From CAYZGU01 sp964478165 (GTDB taxonomy: Bacteria > Poribacteria > WGA-4E > JAJDTR01), in NCBI GenBank assembly GCA_964478165.1, contig CAYZGU010000044.1:62001-126000 (forward strand): 64,000 nucleotides of DNA. Reading direction: 5' to 3'. The notes below the pieces were generated by a model. It saw nothing but the letters and a program-made list of their open reading frames with translations, made no database searches and had not been told where the DNA came from. A program made the translations under genes and the position numbers. The first letter of the stretch is position 1, and each line of letters begins with the position of its first letter. Shown piece after piece: positions 46,864 to 56,591 of the stretch.

Positions 46864-48717
46864 TTACGGAGCATTCGAATCAACGGCAAATCTTACAAAT
46901 CTGCTGCCGGAAATGACATGCTCTGTTGATAGATTGTCGACGTGTAACGTGGTTCCAAGAGTATAACCGGCCTCACCAACTTGTGTTGCCATGCTCAGGA
47001 CTGACATTACTGATAGGGGAAGACCGGAAAATTCTTTTCCTTGGATGGTCATTCCTTGATTGGGTACGAAGAGCGCGAGAATCACGTCTTTATTGCTTTC
47101 CGCACGTTGTAAGAATTCGATGAGCTGATTGATATCCCTTGGATTATAGTTCAGCGGTGCTCGTGTTCTTTGAAAGCTCTCATAGGCGGTTGCACTCGTG
47201 GCGAGGAGCGTGGCCAAACCCTCGGGACAATCTTTTGGAATGGTGATCCGTCCTAGGTGCGTGATGGGGGATTCCAGATATGGGCGCAGTGTGACCGTAA
47301 TTTCGATATCGCTTCCGGGACGGTAACGATTCTTATTGATTCGAAGCGCTTCGACTACGGCGCTTCTGCGCTTGTCCTCCAATTTTACGTTTAGCACGAC
47401 TCGTTCGACAGAGACCTTTGTGTAATTGTTGCCGATTAAGGTGGACAATGGAGAGAGTGCCTGGGATACGACGACCGCCGGCGAAAAACTAGAAGAATAC
47501 ACATTTTCGCGAACGATTTTCCGAGAGATTAGGTTGGGTTGGTCCTTAAGCGTGATGCTTGTCTTTAGGTGAACGGTGTGATCTCCATTGGTCATTTCGA
47601 CGGCGTTCATGAGATTTAATGCACCGACCATGGCGACGAGTGGTGTATATCCGCGATGACGTATGACCTCATAATGCATTGGGTAGTTTCGCCCATCGGT
47701 GGTTTCAATATTTGCGTGAACTGGGATATAGGTCGGAGAAGAGCCGAGGAGTGCAGCGATGCCGGTTTGCCGATCTTGAACCAGTGTGCCGATTGGTTCT
47801 GTTGGAGCTGCTACTTTAAAGGATCTGGTAATGCTCGGCAGAATGAAATGAACGTAGCCTCCAGAAACTGGTAGATTGACATTCCCCTCTCCGAATGCAC
47901 GATGTCCAAAACCAAGCACTTGGTCATTTTCGACGTACGTCATTGTGCCATAGGAGAACATGGTGAGGTCTCCGCGTGCAAACTCAATTCCTATGATCTG
48001 ACCTGGTTCAATAGGAGCAGGTTTCACCGGGGAAGCACCACCTGCTGCCTGGAGCAGGTGAAATCGGTGCTTGGCCAAGAATGGTTCTAATAATTCGACG
48101 GCTTGCGCACCGATTGCCGAAAATGTGACCGGGATTTTAAGGCGACTTGATTTTTTCGTTGTAGAGGAAAATACGGAACGATGACTAATTGAACTCTCGC
48201 GTTTCTTGCGTTCATCAAATGGAAAATGTAGTAGATTGATTTCATTTTGTGTCACATTGCTTCCGAAGTTAAAAAGGTTGCTGCCCCGATAGCTGAGATT
48301 CGGTTTCATTCCTCGGTGGGTAACGTCGATCATCGATTCAATGGGTGTGAATCCTACGATGTTTGCATTTTCACGTTGGTGGAAGTATGCGAGCGACAAC
48401 GCACCCATCAACCGTCCGTTGATGTATCCAGGACTGCCGCTCATCCCACCAGCACCACCAGTCCTCTCAAAATTTTTGCCACTTGCTTCAACCCATATTA
48501 CGTCCCACTGTGGCGCGAAGTCATGTTGAATACTGACGACTTCAAAGTCAAATTTTTCGACGGTTGTACCGGAGAAAACAGTATAGGCTTCTCCCATCAT
48601 GCCGGTCTTTACTTCTGATAACGGCATAAACTTTGTCGAATCCCACTTAATTTGTCCGTATGCTCCGAGCGTTATCAGGCAAAACACAATTATCTTAGAA
48701 AGCACAACTTTCTTCAA
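46864..48717 (-). CDS. SpoIVB-like (S55) serine peptidase, secreted
   Basis: A 617-residue exported protein. The open frame starts at 48780, but GAGGTGG directly before the TTG at 48717 and the resulting signal peptide (KKVVLSKIIVFCLITLGAYG) favour the TTG. KTGMMGEAYTVFSG and ERTGGAGGMSGSPGYINGRL follow, then GALSLAYF. The GxSGSP block holds the S55 catalytic Ser. SpoIVB cuts a regulator during Bacillus spore formation, and a His-Asp-Ser triad is expected; the His is not pinned down here. No sporulation genes are nearby, and this class of SpoIVB homologue is common in non-spore-formers such as Acidobacteria. The long C-terminal half has no PDZ that I can see. The beta-propeller gene downstream may be its partner. 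Confidence 0.8.
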   Translation of the reverse strand: MKKVVLSKIIVFCLITLGAYGQIKWDSTKFMPLSEVKTGMMGEAYTVFSGTTVEKFDFEVVSIQHDFAPQWDVIWVEASGKNFERTGGAGGMSGSPGYINGRLMGALSLAYFHQRENANIVGFTPIESMIDVTHRGMKPNLSYRGSNLFNFGSNVTQNEINLLHFPFDERKKRESSISHRSVFSSTTKKSSRLKIPVTFSAIGAQAVELLEPFLAKHRFHLLQAAGGASPVKPAPIEPGQIIGIEFARGDLTMFSYGTMTYVENDQVLGFGHRAFGEGNVNLPVSGGYVHFILPSITRSFKVAAPTEPIGTLVQDRQTGIAALLGSSPTYIPVHANIETTDGRNYPMHYEVIRHRGYTPLVAMVGALNLMNAVEMTNGDHTVHLKTSITLKDQPNLISRKIVRENVYSSSFSPAVVVSQALSPLSTLIGNNYTKVSVERVVLNVKLEDKRRSAVVEALRINKNRYRPGSDIEITVTLRPYLESPITHLGRITIPKDCPEGLATLLATSATAYESFQRTRAPLNYNPRDINQLIEFLQRAESNKDVILALFVPNQGMTIQGKEFSGLPLSVMSVLSMATQVGEAGYTLGTTLHVDNLSTEHVISGSRFVRFAVDSNAP

Positions 48718-49440
48718 CGAATCCACCTCAATTAACTCAATTAAATTTTTGGTCATTGCAGTTGAGTTTTGCCATCGCACTCCGTTGAAATGGTTTGTAA
48801 ACTTCTTAGATGAGATGTTCGCAAGGACAAAACCAGCAAATAATAACAGTTAATCCTGGCAGATGTCAACATCAATCCTGGTGCTTTAACCACAGCCGCT
48901 CTTGCTCTGGTGGCAATTTGTTCGATTCTGGCGGGAGCGTCAGGCGAGTTTATCTGGCCTGAAAATCTCTGTTTAAATCTGGACGGATGCTTGATTCTAG
49001 GTTCATGCTCGAAGTTGTTAGGAGCCCGAACAAGTGGCATGCTGACTTTACTCGAGGGCAATCCGACACGTCATTCGTCAGCACATTGCTTGCCACGGTC
49101 GCAACACTCAAACGGAAGACACTTCTACTACTGCTAGGAGCATCGCAATGCGTTCTAAATTAGGTTTATAGTCGATCAGGCCTCTTTTACGAGTGTTGTG
49201 GGCGGAGTCTTGTCTGCGAATTCGAGCCACTTCAAAACGTTGATTGGAGTTGATGGGCCATCGGGTCGTGTTTCCGGTGCGTTTTCTGTGCAGTCTACAT
49301 TTCTTCAACCTCACGAATTGGCTGATTTTTCGAATGGATTCAAACCATCGTTCATGCAGAGAATGGGGGAAAGAGAAGTCTCTTGAAGTTACTAACTCAG
49401 CGCCCCGTTTCATCCCAAACCTTAATATTTTTAACATGCC
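48718..49440. other. divergent-gene spacer with a decayed gene
   Basis: About 720 bases between the S55 peptidase start and the end of the DUF255 gene. The BirA-like remnant is listed at 48847-49137. From 49198 a frame reads LIGVDGPSGRVSGAFS, a distant P-loop resemblance that is too short to use. Confidence 0.45.
48847..49137 (+). pseudogene. possible remnant of a BirA-like biotin protein ligase
   Basis: A plus-strand frame open from 48847 to the TAG at 49135 reads LADVNINPGALTTAALALVA, then FIWPENLCLNLDGCLILG, then RTSGMLTLLEGNP. In biotin protein ligases the order is LRPD, then a helix rich in Ala/Leu, then KWPNDLLLNGRKIAGIL, then TSLxLE. Spacing is similar. The catalytic domain start (GRGRxGR) is missing, and the frame lacks an ATG near its left end. 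Similarity is by eye and short; decay is assumed. Confidence 0.35.
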
Positions 49441-51915
49441 TTATTTGTTTGTCAATTGAGCAACTGTGCTTGTTGGGGGAGAACATCGGCTGTCATCACA
49501 GGCCTGGTAGTGGATGTCAAGATCTAGAGGGAAAGCCGCCTCGTGCCTCTTGTTGGATTTAAGTGCGAGTTGCATTCGAATTGTAATTTGGTCGTCATAG
49601 ACTGAAAGTAGTTGGTTGGTGTAGTCGAAACGCATGAGCTTACCTTTGGGATAATCGATGGAAATGACTTCGACATCGGCACTAGGATTCAAGGAAACGG
49701 TGGTGGGAATCAGGAATTCTTGGGAGGCGGGATTGGCGTTAATGTGCCATCCTTCCGCGATTGTGAGTCGGACCTCGATGTTAAAAGGTTTCGCCGGTTG
49801 AATCGCTCCCGCCGATCTGATTGACGCTGATGCTTTCACAATTTCGGTGCCACCCAGTCTAGAGTTTGACGTGAATCCTGGATTCTGCTTTATTAGAGCA
49901 GGAGCCGCCGGTATGTCGGGTTCAATGATGCTCCAATCTGTTGAAAGATAGCGAGTCAAGGCGATGAGCATGTGCCTAAAGCCACTACCAGAAGATTGTG
50001 CCATCATTCCCGAAAAAGGTTGCCATGTTTTCCGTGCCCTATCCAGGTAGCTTTTCTCGCGGGTGATTTGAGCAAGGGTGAGCAGATTGTTTGCAGCCAC
50101 GGCGTTTCCCGACGGGATTGCTGAATCATATGGTTTTTTGGTGCGAACGAGTAGATCTTGTGTGTGTGCTAGGGTGAAATAAAACGCGCCATTTTCGTTG
50201 TCCCAGAACAATCGCGTCATGGTTTGAGTTAGATCCCGTGCCTCGTTGAGCCATTTCTCTTTGCGAGTGGCCTGATACAATCTGAGCAAACCGCGTACGA
50301 AGAAGGCGTAGTCATCGAGATATCCATCGTACTTAACAATTCCACCTCGGTAGGTATGCATCAATTGTCCATTAGAATTTCTCATTTTGTCGAGTATAAA
50401 TTCGGTTGCTTTCTGCGCCGCATCGAGATAGCTGGGATCTCCTAGGACTTCGTAACCGAGAGCGAAGGCGTCAATCATTAATCCGTTCCAATTCACGATG
50501 ACTTTTGTGTCGAGCAAGGGACGCTTCCGTTTTTCTCGCGAATCCAGGAGTTTTGCTTTAAGCGGCTTAAGCTGTTCTAGCAATTCATCTTCAGACTTTT
50601 CTTCGGATTTGGCTACAGTTGTAATTGGCGAAGGGAGATAGAGAATATTCTTACCGTCAAAGTTTGCTCCGTTCTCTACTCCGTAGACTTTCATGAATAA
50701 TCTCGCTCTGTTCTTTCCAAGAACTCTTCGAATTTCTTCCTGCGTCCAAAGATAATATTTTCCCTCCTCGGCATCTGTTTCGGCGTCTATCGCAGAATAA
50801 AATCCGCCTTCGGAAGATGTCATCTCTCGGAAGACAAATGCAAAAATCTCTTCGGAAACGCGTCGATACAGCGGTTTTTTCGTGAGTCGATAGGTTTGTA
50901 GATAAATCTTTGCCAACTGCGCGTTGTCGTAAAGCATTTTCTCGAAATGTGGTACAAGCCACTTAGCGTCGACGGAGTATCGATGGAATCCACCACCAAT
51001 CTGATCGTATATACCACCATATGCCATCATGTCGAGCGTATGGGTAATCATCTGCAGGAGTTGTTTATCGGCTCTTTGTTTGTATTCGCTGAGCAGGAGT
51101 TCTAGATTCGTTGGGGTAGGGAATTTCGGCGCGCTGCCGAATCCGCCGTACGCTGTGCTGTAGTCGGACCTGAGGGCTTCGGTTGCAGATACAATTAACT
51201 TCCTATCTAGGTGAGTTGTGTTCATGGGATGCAGAATTCCGGTGGTCGCACGCCTAATTACATCCGTTATCTTTTCTGCCTGTTCGATGACTTCTGTCGG
51301 TCGATTTTCCCATGCTTCGTGGAGCGCGGTTAGAATACGAGGAAATCCTGGACGTCCCTGACTATCTTCCGGTGGAAAGTATGTTCCAGCATAAAAGGGG
51401 AGTAAATCTGGTGTGAGGAAGACAGAATTGGGCCAACCTCCGGATCCGCTCATAATTTGGGTTGCTGTCATATAGATTTCATCAAGGTCTGGACGTTCTT
51501 CACGATCTACTTTGATGTTGATGAACAACGCATTCATCTGCATCGCAATGTTGGGGTGGGAGAATACCTTTCGTTCCATGACGTGGCACCAATAGCACGT
51601 TGAATAACCCACAGAGAGGAAAATCGGCTTATTCTCTGATTTGGCACGCGTCAATGCTTCGGTTCCCCATGGGTACCAGTCCACTGGATTGTGGGCATGG
51701 AGGAGAAGATACGGGCTTGTCTCACTGATTAGTTTGTTAGTCCACTTCCACGACCCATCCGGATTCTTGAGCTCATGATCGTGTACACGGTGTTCTGCTG
51801 CGCTTAGGTCAACACTAAGGCAACTGATTGCAAGATAGGTCATGCTTAGCAACGCCAAACATGACGCATAACGCGTGAAATACAATTCATTCCATCGTCC
51901 CTTTTGTCCTGTCAT
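49441..51915 (-). CDS. secreted DUF255 thioredoxin-like protein with DsbD-like tail
   Basis: An 824-residue protein of the YyaL/SSP411 family. GAGGGA lies just before the ATG. An N-terminal hydrophobic region (about 15-40) ending DLSAAEHRV suggests export. The thioredoxin-like domain has SETSPYLLLHAHNPVDWYPW, then SVGYSTCYWCHVM, where CYWC is the redox pair. KVDREERPDLDEIY and SGGWPNSVFLTPDLLPFYAG follow. The (alpha/alpha)6 barrel has YGGFGSAPKFPTP, YDQIGGGFHRYSVD and EGKYYLWTQEEI. Residues about 695-824 resemble the N-terminal domain of DsbD (FNIEVRLTIAEGWHINAN, HYQACDDSRCSPP). Cytoplasmic YyaL lacks this tail. A 13-base palindrome CATGTTCAACATG (51949-51961) lies upstream. The redox partner is unknown. 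Confidence 0.88.
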   Translation of the reverse strand: MTGQKGRWNELYFTRYASCLALLSMTYLAISCLSVDLSAAEHRVHDHELKNPDGSWKWTNKLISETSPYLLLHAHNPVDWYPWGTEALTRAKSENKPIFLSVGYSTCYWCHVMERKVFSHPNIAMQMNALFINIKVDREERPDLDEIYMTATQIMSGSGGWPNSVFLTPDLLPFYAGTYFPPEDSQGRPGFPRILTALHEAWENRPTEVIEQAEKITDVIRRATTGILHPMNTTHLDRKLIVSATEALRSDYSTAYGGFGSAPKFPTPTNLELLLSEYKQRADKQLLQMITHTLDMMAYGGIYDQIGGGFHRYSVDAKWLVPHFEKMLYDNAQLAKIYLQTYRLTKKPLYRRVSEEIFAFVFREMTSSEGGFYSAIDAETDAEEGKYYLWTQEEIRRVLGKNRARLFMKVYGVENGANFDGKNILYLPSPITTVAKSEEKSEDELLEQLKPLKAKLLDSREKRKRPLLDTKVIVNWNGLMIDAFALGYEVLGDPSYLDAAQKATEFILDKMRNSNGQLMHTYRGGIVKYDGYLDDYAFFVRGLLRLYQATRKEKWLNEARDLTQTMTRLFWDNENGAFYFTLAHTQDLLVRTKKPYDSAIPSGNAVAANNLLTLAQITREKSYLDRARKTWQPFSGMMAQSSGSGFRHMLIALTRYLSTDWSIIEPDIPAAPALIKQNPGFTSNSRLGGTEIVKASASIRSAGAIQPAKPFNIEVRLTIAEGWHINANPASQEFLIPTTVSLNPSADVEVISIDYPKGKLMRFDYTNQLLSVYDDQITIRMQLALKSNKRHEAAFPLDLDIHYQACDDSRCSPPTSTVAQLTNK

Positions 51916-52465
51916 TTGTCCCTCGATAAGTGAACTATATCATCATGTCATGTTCAACATGCTAACGCTTTCAGTAGCATTCAACTCTCGTGTACAGATA
52001 TCGTGATATTCCGACTGTTTGAACGACGTTTCGGAAGTTCACACTCAGAAATTCGGCAACGTTGTTGATTAAAGGACAAATGGTGACCACGCACATGTGG
52101 GAGAATTCTTTTCTAGTTGATGGAATTAGGGGGTGTGGTAGAATCCATGTCCTACGTGCTTTTGGTGGCAGGGCCTAGACGTGTTCTGGTTGTCTTCATG
52201 AAGGCCTACGACTATCGAGACCGATTTAGTGAGACGCATCGCGATAGTTGTAGGCTTTCTGTCTTGTTACTAACGATTATCAAATTCTGTTCCATTTCAA
52301 TCTGAAAAGTAGAGTATAGCCATGAATCTAGTGGGAGATGGCAATTGCTATCGCTCACTTCTTTATTACGTTTTGTGTCATTCATTAGGCTAACTTGAGT
52401 TGTTGTGTTCCATATCAGAAACGAATTTAATTCGAATAAACATTAGCACATACAAAGTAATTCAT
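51916..52465. other. spacer between DUF255 gene and metal-uptake operon
   Basis: About 550 bases. It holds the palindrome noted upstream of the DUF255 gene and only short, unsupported frames. No terminator was recognised after the last permease gene. Confidence 0.5.
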
Positions 52466-53575
52466 CTATTTCACAAGGGCAAGTCGCGCGATTTCACGCC
52501 CTTGATTAGTCAAATCCAATCTGCCATTCTTATTCTGAATGTACCCATCACGTTCGGCGTTTCTTACTACCTGTTTTGCAAAATCGGGCGCCCAACGAAG
52601 ATGAGTGCTGAGGTGATTGACGTGTGATTCCAGTACTGCTTCATCTGAATTCTCGTGTCTGAAAAGGTGAATTGCAAGTGTTGTTTGAGCGAATTTCCAT
52701 CTTTGACCTGTCCGTCTCCGGGCAATGGAAACAATGCCACGATGTGGCGCGAATAGGAAGGTTAGGAAGAACAGAATCCCCATCATTGTTGCCATAGAAC
52801 CAGCAATTGACGCGTCTAAGACATGCGCGATCCAATATCCGGCAATTGCGCTGACAATACCGATTAAGGCACTGAGTCCAATCATTCGAGACAGCTGATT
52901 TGTGAGCAGGTACGCTGTGGCGGCTGGAGCGATCATCAATGCGACAACCAAGATTGAGCCAACAGCATCAAATGCTCCAACAGCCGTGGTCGAGACTAAT
53001 ATCATTAAACCGTAATGGATGAGTGCCGGTGAGAAGCCGAGAGTTGCAGCCAGGCTCGCATCGAACGTCGCTAGCTTCAATTCTTTATAGAATACCTGTA
53101 TGAAAAGCATGTTAAGAAGTAAAATTCCGCTCATGACCCAAAGTGCACGAGGGCCAACGTCACGTTTGAACAGTATAAAGCGGTCAAATGGTGCGAAGGC
53201 GAGTTCACCCAACAGTACGGCGTCAGTGTCAAGGTGCACTTCACCTGCATATTGCGCGATGAGTATAACTCCAATACTAAATAGAGCGGGAAATGTAATG
53301 CCTATAGCGGCGTCTTCGTGTACTAGTTTGGTGCGGCTTAACAGTTCTACCAGACTGACAGTCAGAACGCCTGTCGCAGCAGCTGCAAGAATGAGGAGTG
53401 GGGATGACAGGTCTTCGGTAATAAAAAAAGCGAGTACGATACCAACGAGAATAGCGTGGCTAATCGCATCACTCATCATTGCCATACGACGTAGAACCAG
53501 AAAAACACCAGGTAGTGTACATGCAAGCGCAACGACAGCAGCAATTAGTTGGATTTCTAGTTGTTGGCTTGACAT
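52466..53575 (-). CDS. metal ABC transporter permease (second), with C-terminal winged helix
   Basis: An inner-membrane permease of the ZnuB/MntB (ABC-3) family, 369 residues. About eight hydrophobic segments are visible: AVVALACTLPGVFLVL, SDAISHAILVGIVLAFFI, SLLxLLxxAAATGVL and on. The family block MMSDAISHAILVGIVLAFFI is clear. The last 80 residues (about 285-369) are soluble and read like a winged helix similar to a DtxR N-terminus (ESHVNHLSTHLRW, KQVVRNAERDGYIQNKNGRL). The first permease ends in a similar domain. It starts 11 bases after the first permease gene. It is the last gene in the operon. Confidence 0.92.
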   Translation of the reverse strand: MSSQQLEIQLIAAVVALACTLPGVFLVLRRMAMMSDAISHAILVGIVLAFFITEDLSSPLLILAAAATGVLTVSLVELLSRTKLVHEDAAIGITFPALFSIGVILIAQYAGEVHLDTDAVLLGELAFAPFDRFILFKRDVGPRALWVMSGILLLNMLFIQVFYKELKLATFDASLAATLGFSPALIHYGLMILVSTTAVGAFDAVGSILVVALMIAPAATAYLLTNQLSRMIGLSALIGIVSAIAGYWIAHVLDASIAGSMATMMGILFFLTFLFAPHRGIVSIARRRTGQRWKFAQTTLAIHLFRHENSDEAVLESHVNHLSTHLRWAPDFAKQVVRNAERDGYIQNKNGRLDLTNQGREIARLALVK

Positions 53576-53586
53576 GCCGAGTTCTC

Positions 53587-54717
53587 TTAGGTTTTCTTAG
53601 TGTGAATGTGTTGTGCCTGAACAATGCCTTCAGAGGTCAACGCCCACTCGTTGTTACCAATTTTTTGAACCCAGCGGCGGGAGGCCATCGATTTTAAGTT
53701 CGAACGGACGGTGCTTCGCTTTGCACTTAAAATCGACTCTAGCATGGCAGTCGAATATTTGGTTTTAAGATTCTCACGCTGTGAGGCAAGCGTATAGAGG
53801 TTATGCAACAGGATTTCTATCTGTAGTTCTTGACGTCCATGCTGGTTTCGTATCCAATTCCACACAAGTCCCCGATTGGGCGCAAAGGTAAGTGATACGA
53901 CCACGATTGCACTTACGCATAGAACGATGGTCGGACCGGTTGGCATGTGAGTTGTACTGCTGCTGATTATAGCCCCACTTAAACCAGCAAGAGCGCCGAA
54001 TGACGAAGAGAGCGCAACCATGACACCGAGTCGATTGGTCCACTGTCGTGCTGCAGCGGCGGGAGCAACGACCATCGCACTCATTAGTACCACACCGACC
54101 GTTTGCAAACCTATTACAATCGCTATGACAAGGAGTGTAATCAAGATGACGTCGATGAGTCGCATCGGAAATCCGAGGCTCCCGCCAAAACTTGGATCGA
54201 AGCAGAGGAGTTTGAATTCTTTCCAAAAAAGCTGCATGGTGATAATGCTGAGACCACCTAGGCAAGCCATTGTTATTACGTCGCGTTCAAGGAGGGCAGC
54301 GGCCTGTCCAAAGAGAAACGTATCTAGCCCAGATTGTTTGGCAGTTGGTAATTTTTGGATGAAGGTTAGCAGTACCAGACCGAAACCGAAGAAGACCGAT
54401 AACACTAGTCCGAGCGCACTATCTTCCTTGATTCGAGTATTATTGACAATGCTCATCACCAGGAGGGTGCCAATCCATCCTGCTATTGCAGCTCCGATGA
54501 CAAGTACAAGCGGGGTTTTACTCTGTGTCAGAAGGAAAGCGAGGGCGATACCCGGTAAGGCCGCATGGGAAATTGCGTCTCCCAACAGGCTCTGTTTCCG
54601 AAGCACTGCATAGCATCCAAGAGCACCGCTTACGATGCCTAACGTCGCAGAGCCCATTGCTACTGTTCGCAGCGTATAGTCTGAGAATAGATCCATGCCA
54701 AATTGCAGAATTCTCAA
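53587..54717 (-). CDS. metal ABC transporter permease (first), with C-terminal winged helix
   Basis: A second ABC-3 family permease of about 376 residues. The start is the TTG at 54717, which has GGAGG 6 bases upstream; ATG 54696 is the alternative. Family motifs: GCYAVLRKQSLLGDAISHAA, LPGIALAFLLTQ, and LQTVGVVLMSAMVVAPAAAA. About eight or nine hydrophobic segments are seen. The C-terminal 85 residues form a soluble helical region (KYSTAMLESILSAKRSTVRS, ASRRWVQKIGNNEWALTSEG), again a winged-helix pattern. The ATPase gene ends 19 bases upstream. Two different permeases imply a heterodimeric channel. Confidence 0.92.
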   Translation of the reverse strand: MRILQFGMDLFSDYTLRTVAMGSATLGIVSGALGCYAVLRKQSLLGDAISHAALPGIALAFLLTQSKTPLVLVIGAAIAGWIGTLLVMSIVNNTRIKEDSALGLVLSVFFGFGLVLLTFIQKLPTAKQSGLDTFLFGQAAALLERDVITMACLGGLSIITMQLFWKEFKLLCFDPSFGGSLGFPMRLIDVILITLLVIAIVIGLQTVGVVLMSAMVVAPAAAARQWTNRLGVMVALSSSFGALAGLSGAIISSSTTHMPTGPTIVLCVSAIVVVSLTFAPNRGLVWNWIRNQHGRQELQIEILLHNLYTLASQRENLKTKYSTAMLESILSAKRSTVRSNLKSMASRRWVQKIGNNEWALTSEGIVQAQHIHTKKT

Positions 54718-54736
54718 CACCAGCCTCCGGCCGTTC

Positions 54737-55537
54737 TTAACCTTTTTCAACTGTCCGTGATTGGGTTTGTGGATTGATAGGCTCAGTTTCAGCAACATGA
54801 TTGAGGAATGCTACATGTCCACCGTAGGTCAGCCGTAGATTTCGCTCGGTGAATGCTTCCGTTACCGGCCCGCTAGCAATGCTCCGCACGTTGATTAACG
54901 TAACCCAGTCGAAGTACTCAGTTACCGTCTGCAGGTCATGATGTACGACGACTAGTGTTTTGCCCGCAGCACGTAGTTCTTGCAAAAGTGAGACAATTGC
55001 ACGTTCGGTTGTCGCATCCACTCCTTGAAAAGGTTCGTCCATAAAATAAATCTGTGCGTCTTGAACAAGGGCTCTTGCGAGAAAAACACGCTGCTGTTGG
55101 CCACCAGAGAGCTGACTAATTTGCCGATGTGCGAAATCTTGCATGCCAACTTTTTCGAGTGCTTCCACTGCGAGCGCCCGTTCTTTAGATCGCGGCCGGC
55201 GTATCCAGCCTAGCGCGCCATACCGGCCCATCATCACGACATCAAGGACGTTCGTGGGAAAATCCCAATCCACACTGCCCCTCTGTGGTACGTAACCAAC
55301 CAGACGGCGTTGTGTGTTATAAGATTTTCCACATATTAAAACTCGCCCAGCCGCCGGCTGAACTAGTCCCAAGATGACTTTGATTAGCGTTGTCTTGCCT
55401 GCTCCGTTGGGCCCGACGATTGCCATCAAAACTCCATGGGGCACGTTTAAATCGATATCCCAAAGGACAGGTGTTTCTTGATAAGCCACTGTGAGATCTT
55501 CGACTTCAATGGCTAAAGAGTGGGAATCATTTTCCAT
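54737..55537 (-). CDS. metal ABC transporter ATP-binding protein
   Basis: The cytoplasmic ATPase of the transporter, 266 residues. Walker A is VGPNGAGKTTLIKV; the signature is LSGGQQQRVFLARALVQ; Walker B is IYFMDEPFQGVDATTE; the His-loop is LVVVHHDLQTV. The order GYVPQRGSVDWDFP is typical of the ZnuC/MntB/TroB group, not of general amino-acid transporters. AGGAG lies 6 bases before the ATG. It sits between the binding protein and permease genes. Confidence 0.95.
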   Translation of the reverse strand: MENDSHSLAIEVEDLTVAYQETPVLWDIDLNVPHGVLMAIVGPNGAGKTTLIKVILGLVQPAAGRVLICGKSYNTQRRLVGYVPQRGSVDWDFPTNVLDVVMMGRYGALGWIRRPRSKERALAVEALEKVGMQDFAHRQISQLSGGQQQRVFLARALVQDAQIYFMDEPFQGVDATTERAIVSLLQELRAAGKTLVVVHHDLQTVTEYFDWVTLINVRSIASGPVTEAFTERNLRLTYGGHVAFLNHVAETEPINPQTQSRTVEKG

Positions 55538-55605
55538 GTTCGTCTCCTTGGCGACGTCGAAAATGCAGAGCGAAAACGTGCGGAGTCATCACCACCAGCA
55601 GTTGT

Positions 55606-56547
55606 TTAATCAATCTGGATGAGAGATTGTACAATTGTGTCGATGTTATGACGAACCATTCCGATGTACGTACCTTCTGGTGTACCCGGATCTCCCATGG
55701 CATCGGAGAAAAGTTGTCCCCCAATCTTTACGTCGAAGCCTCTTGATCTAACAGCAGCTTGAACGGCTTCTATATTACGTGATGATACAGAAGTTTCTAC
55801 GAACATCGCTGGAATACGCGATTGCGCCATGAACTCGGCCAATTCTTGTACGTCAGCGGTGCCAGCCTCTGTTGCTGTGCTGATTCCCTGAAGTCCACGT
55901 ACTTCGAAACCATAAGCTCGACCGAAATAGTTGAACGCATCATGAGCGGTGACAAGCACCCGTTTATCGGGTGGTACACGAGCTGCCTGTGTTTTTACGT
56001 AGTTATCAAGGCCATCTAGTTTGTTCAGATAATCCTGTGCATTTCGGCGATAGGCCTCAGAATTGTCGGCATCTGCATCAAGTAGTGTATCCCGAACAAT
56101 TTCGACAGCCTGCTTCCAGAGTGTCACATCAAACCAAATGTGAGGGTCGTATGCGCCCTCAAATTCCGGAGGTGTGAGTAGGAGTGCTCGGTCAATGCCA
56201 TTTGTTACAGCGACTGTCTTTATGTTTCCTGACATCTGATTTAATACCTCAGACAGTTTGGCCTCAAGATGCAAACCGTTGTAGAAGATAATGTCTGCAT
56301 TTGAGAGGCGAGAAACATCTCCTGCGCTTGCTTTATATAGGTGTGGATCTATTCCAGGTCCCATGAGACCAATGACCTTGACATTTCCGGCACCGACAAT
56401 TTGTGTAATGTCGGCAATCATTCCAATGGTGGCAACGATATTGATTTGTGGTTTAGCGTTGTTTGCTTCCTGTTTGTGATTCTGTTTACAAGCAAAACCA
56501 AACACTAGCACGTTAATTGTTAACAACAGAGATGTAAATGTCCGCAT
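55606..56547 (-). CDS. metal-binding lipoprotein of ABC transporter (TroA/MntA type)
   Basis: The periplasmic solute-binding lipoprotein, 313 residues, cluster 9/A-I family. The signal ends VFGFAC with lipobox Cys20. Four expected metal ligands are visible: His69 (GPGIDPHLY), His136 (YDPHIWFD), His202 (TAHDAFNYFG) and Asp281 (LFSDAMGD). His-His-His-Asp resembles TroA and ZnuA rather than the PsaA set with Glu as the third ligand. So zinc, or zinc and manganese, is possible, although the regulator resembles MntR. There is no His-rich loop like that of ZnuA. It follows the regulator gene by 44 bases. Confidence 0.93.
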   Translation of the reverse strand: MRTFTSLLLTINVLVFGFACKQNHKQEANNAKPQINIVATIGMIADITQIVGAGNVKVIGLMGPGIDPHLYKASAGDVSRLSNADIIFYNGLHLEAKLSEVLNQMSGNIKTVAVTNGIDRALLLTPPEFEGAYDPHIWFDVTLWKQAVEIVRDTLLDADADNSEAYRRNAQDYLNKLDGLDNYVKTQAARVPPDKRVLVTAHDAFNYFGRAYGFEVRGLQGISTATEAGTADVQELAEFMAQSRIPAMFVETSVSSRNIEAVQAAVRSRGFDVKIGGQLFSDAMGDPGTPEGTYIGMVRHNIDTIVQSLIQID

Positions 56548-56591
56548 GATAGTTATACCTCACTTGCTAGACGGGTTGTATTTCCTGCTGA

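Noticed and set aside
49198..49260. P-loop-like VDGPSGRVSG segment
   Set aside because: Lacks the GKS/T of a real P-loop and no kinase motif follows.
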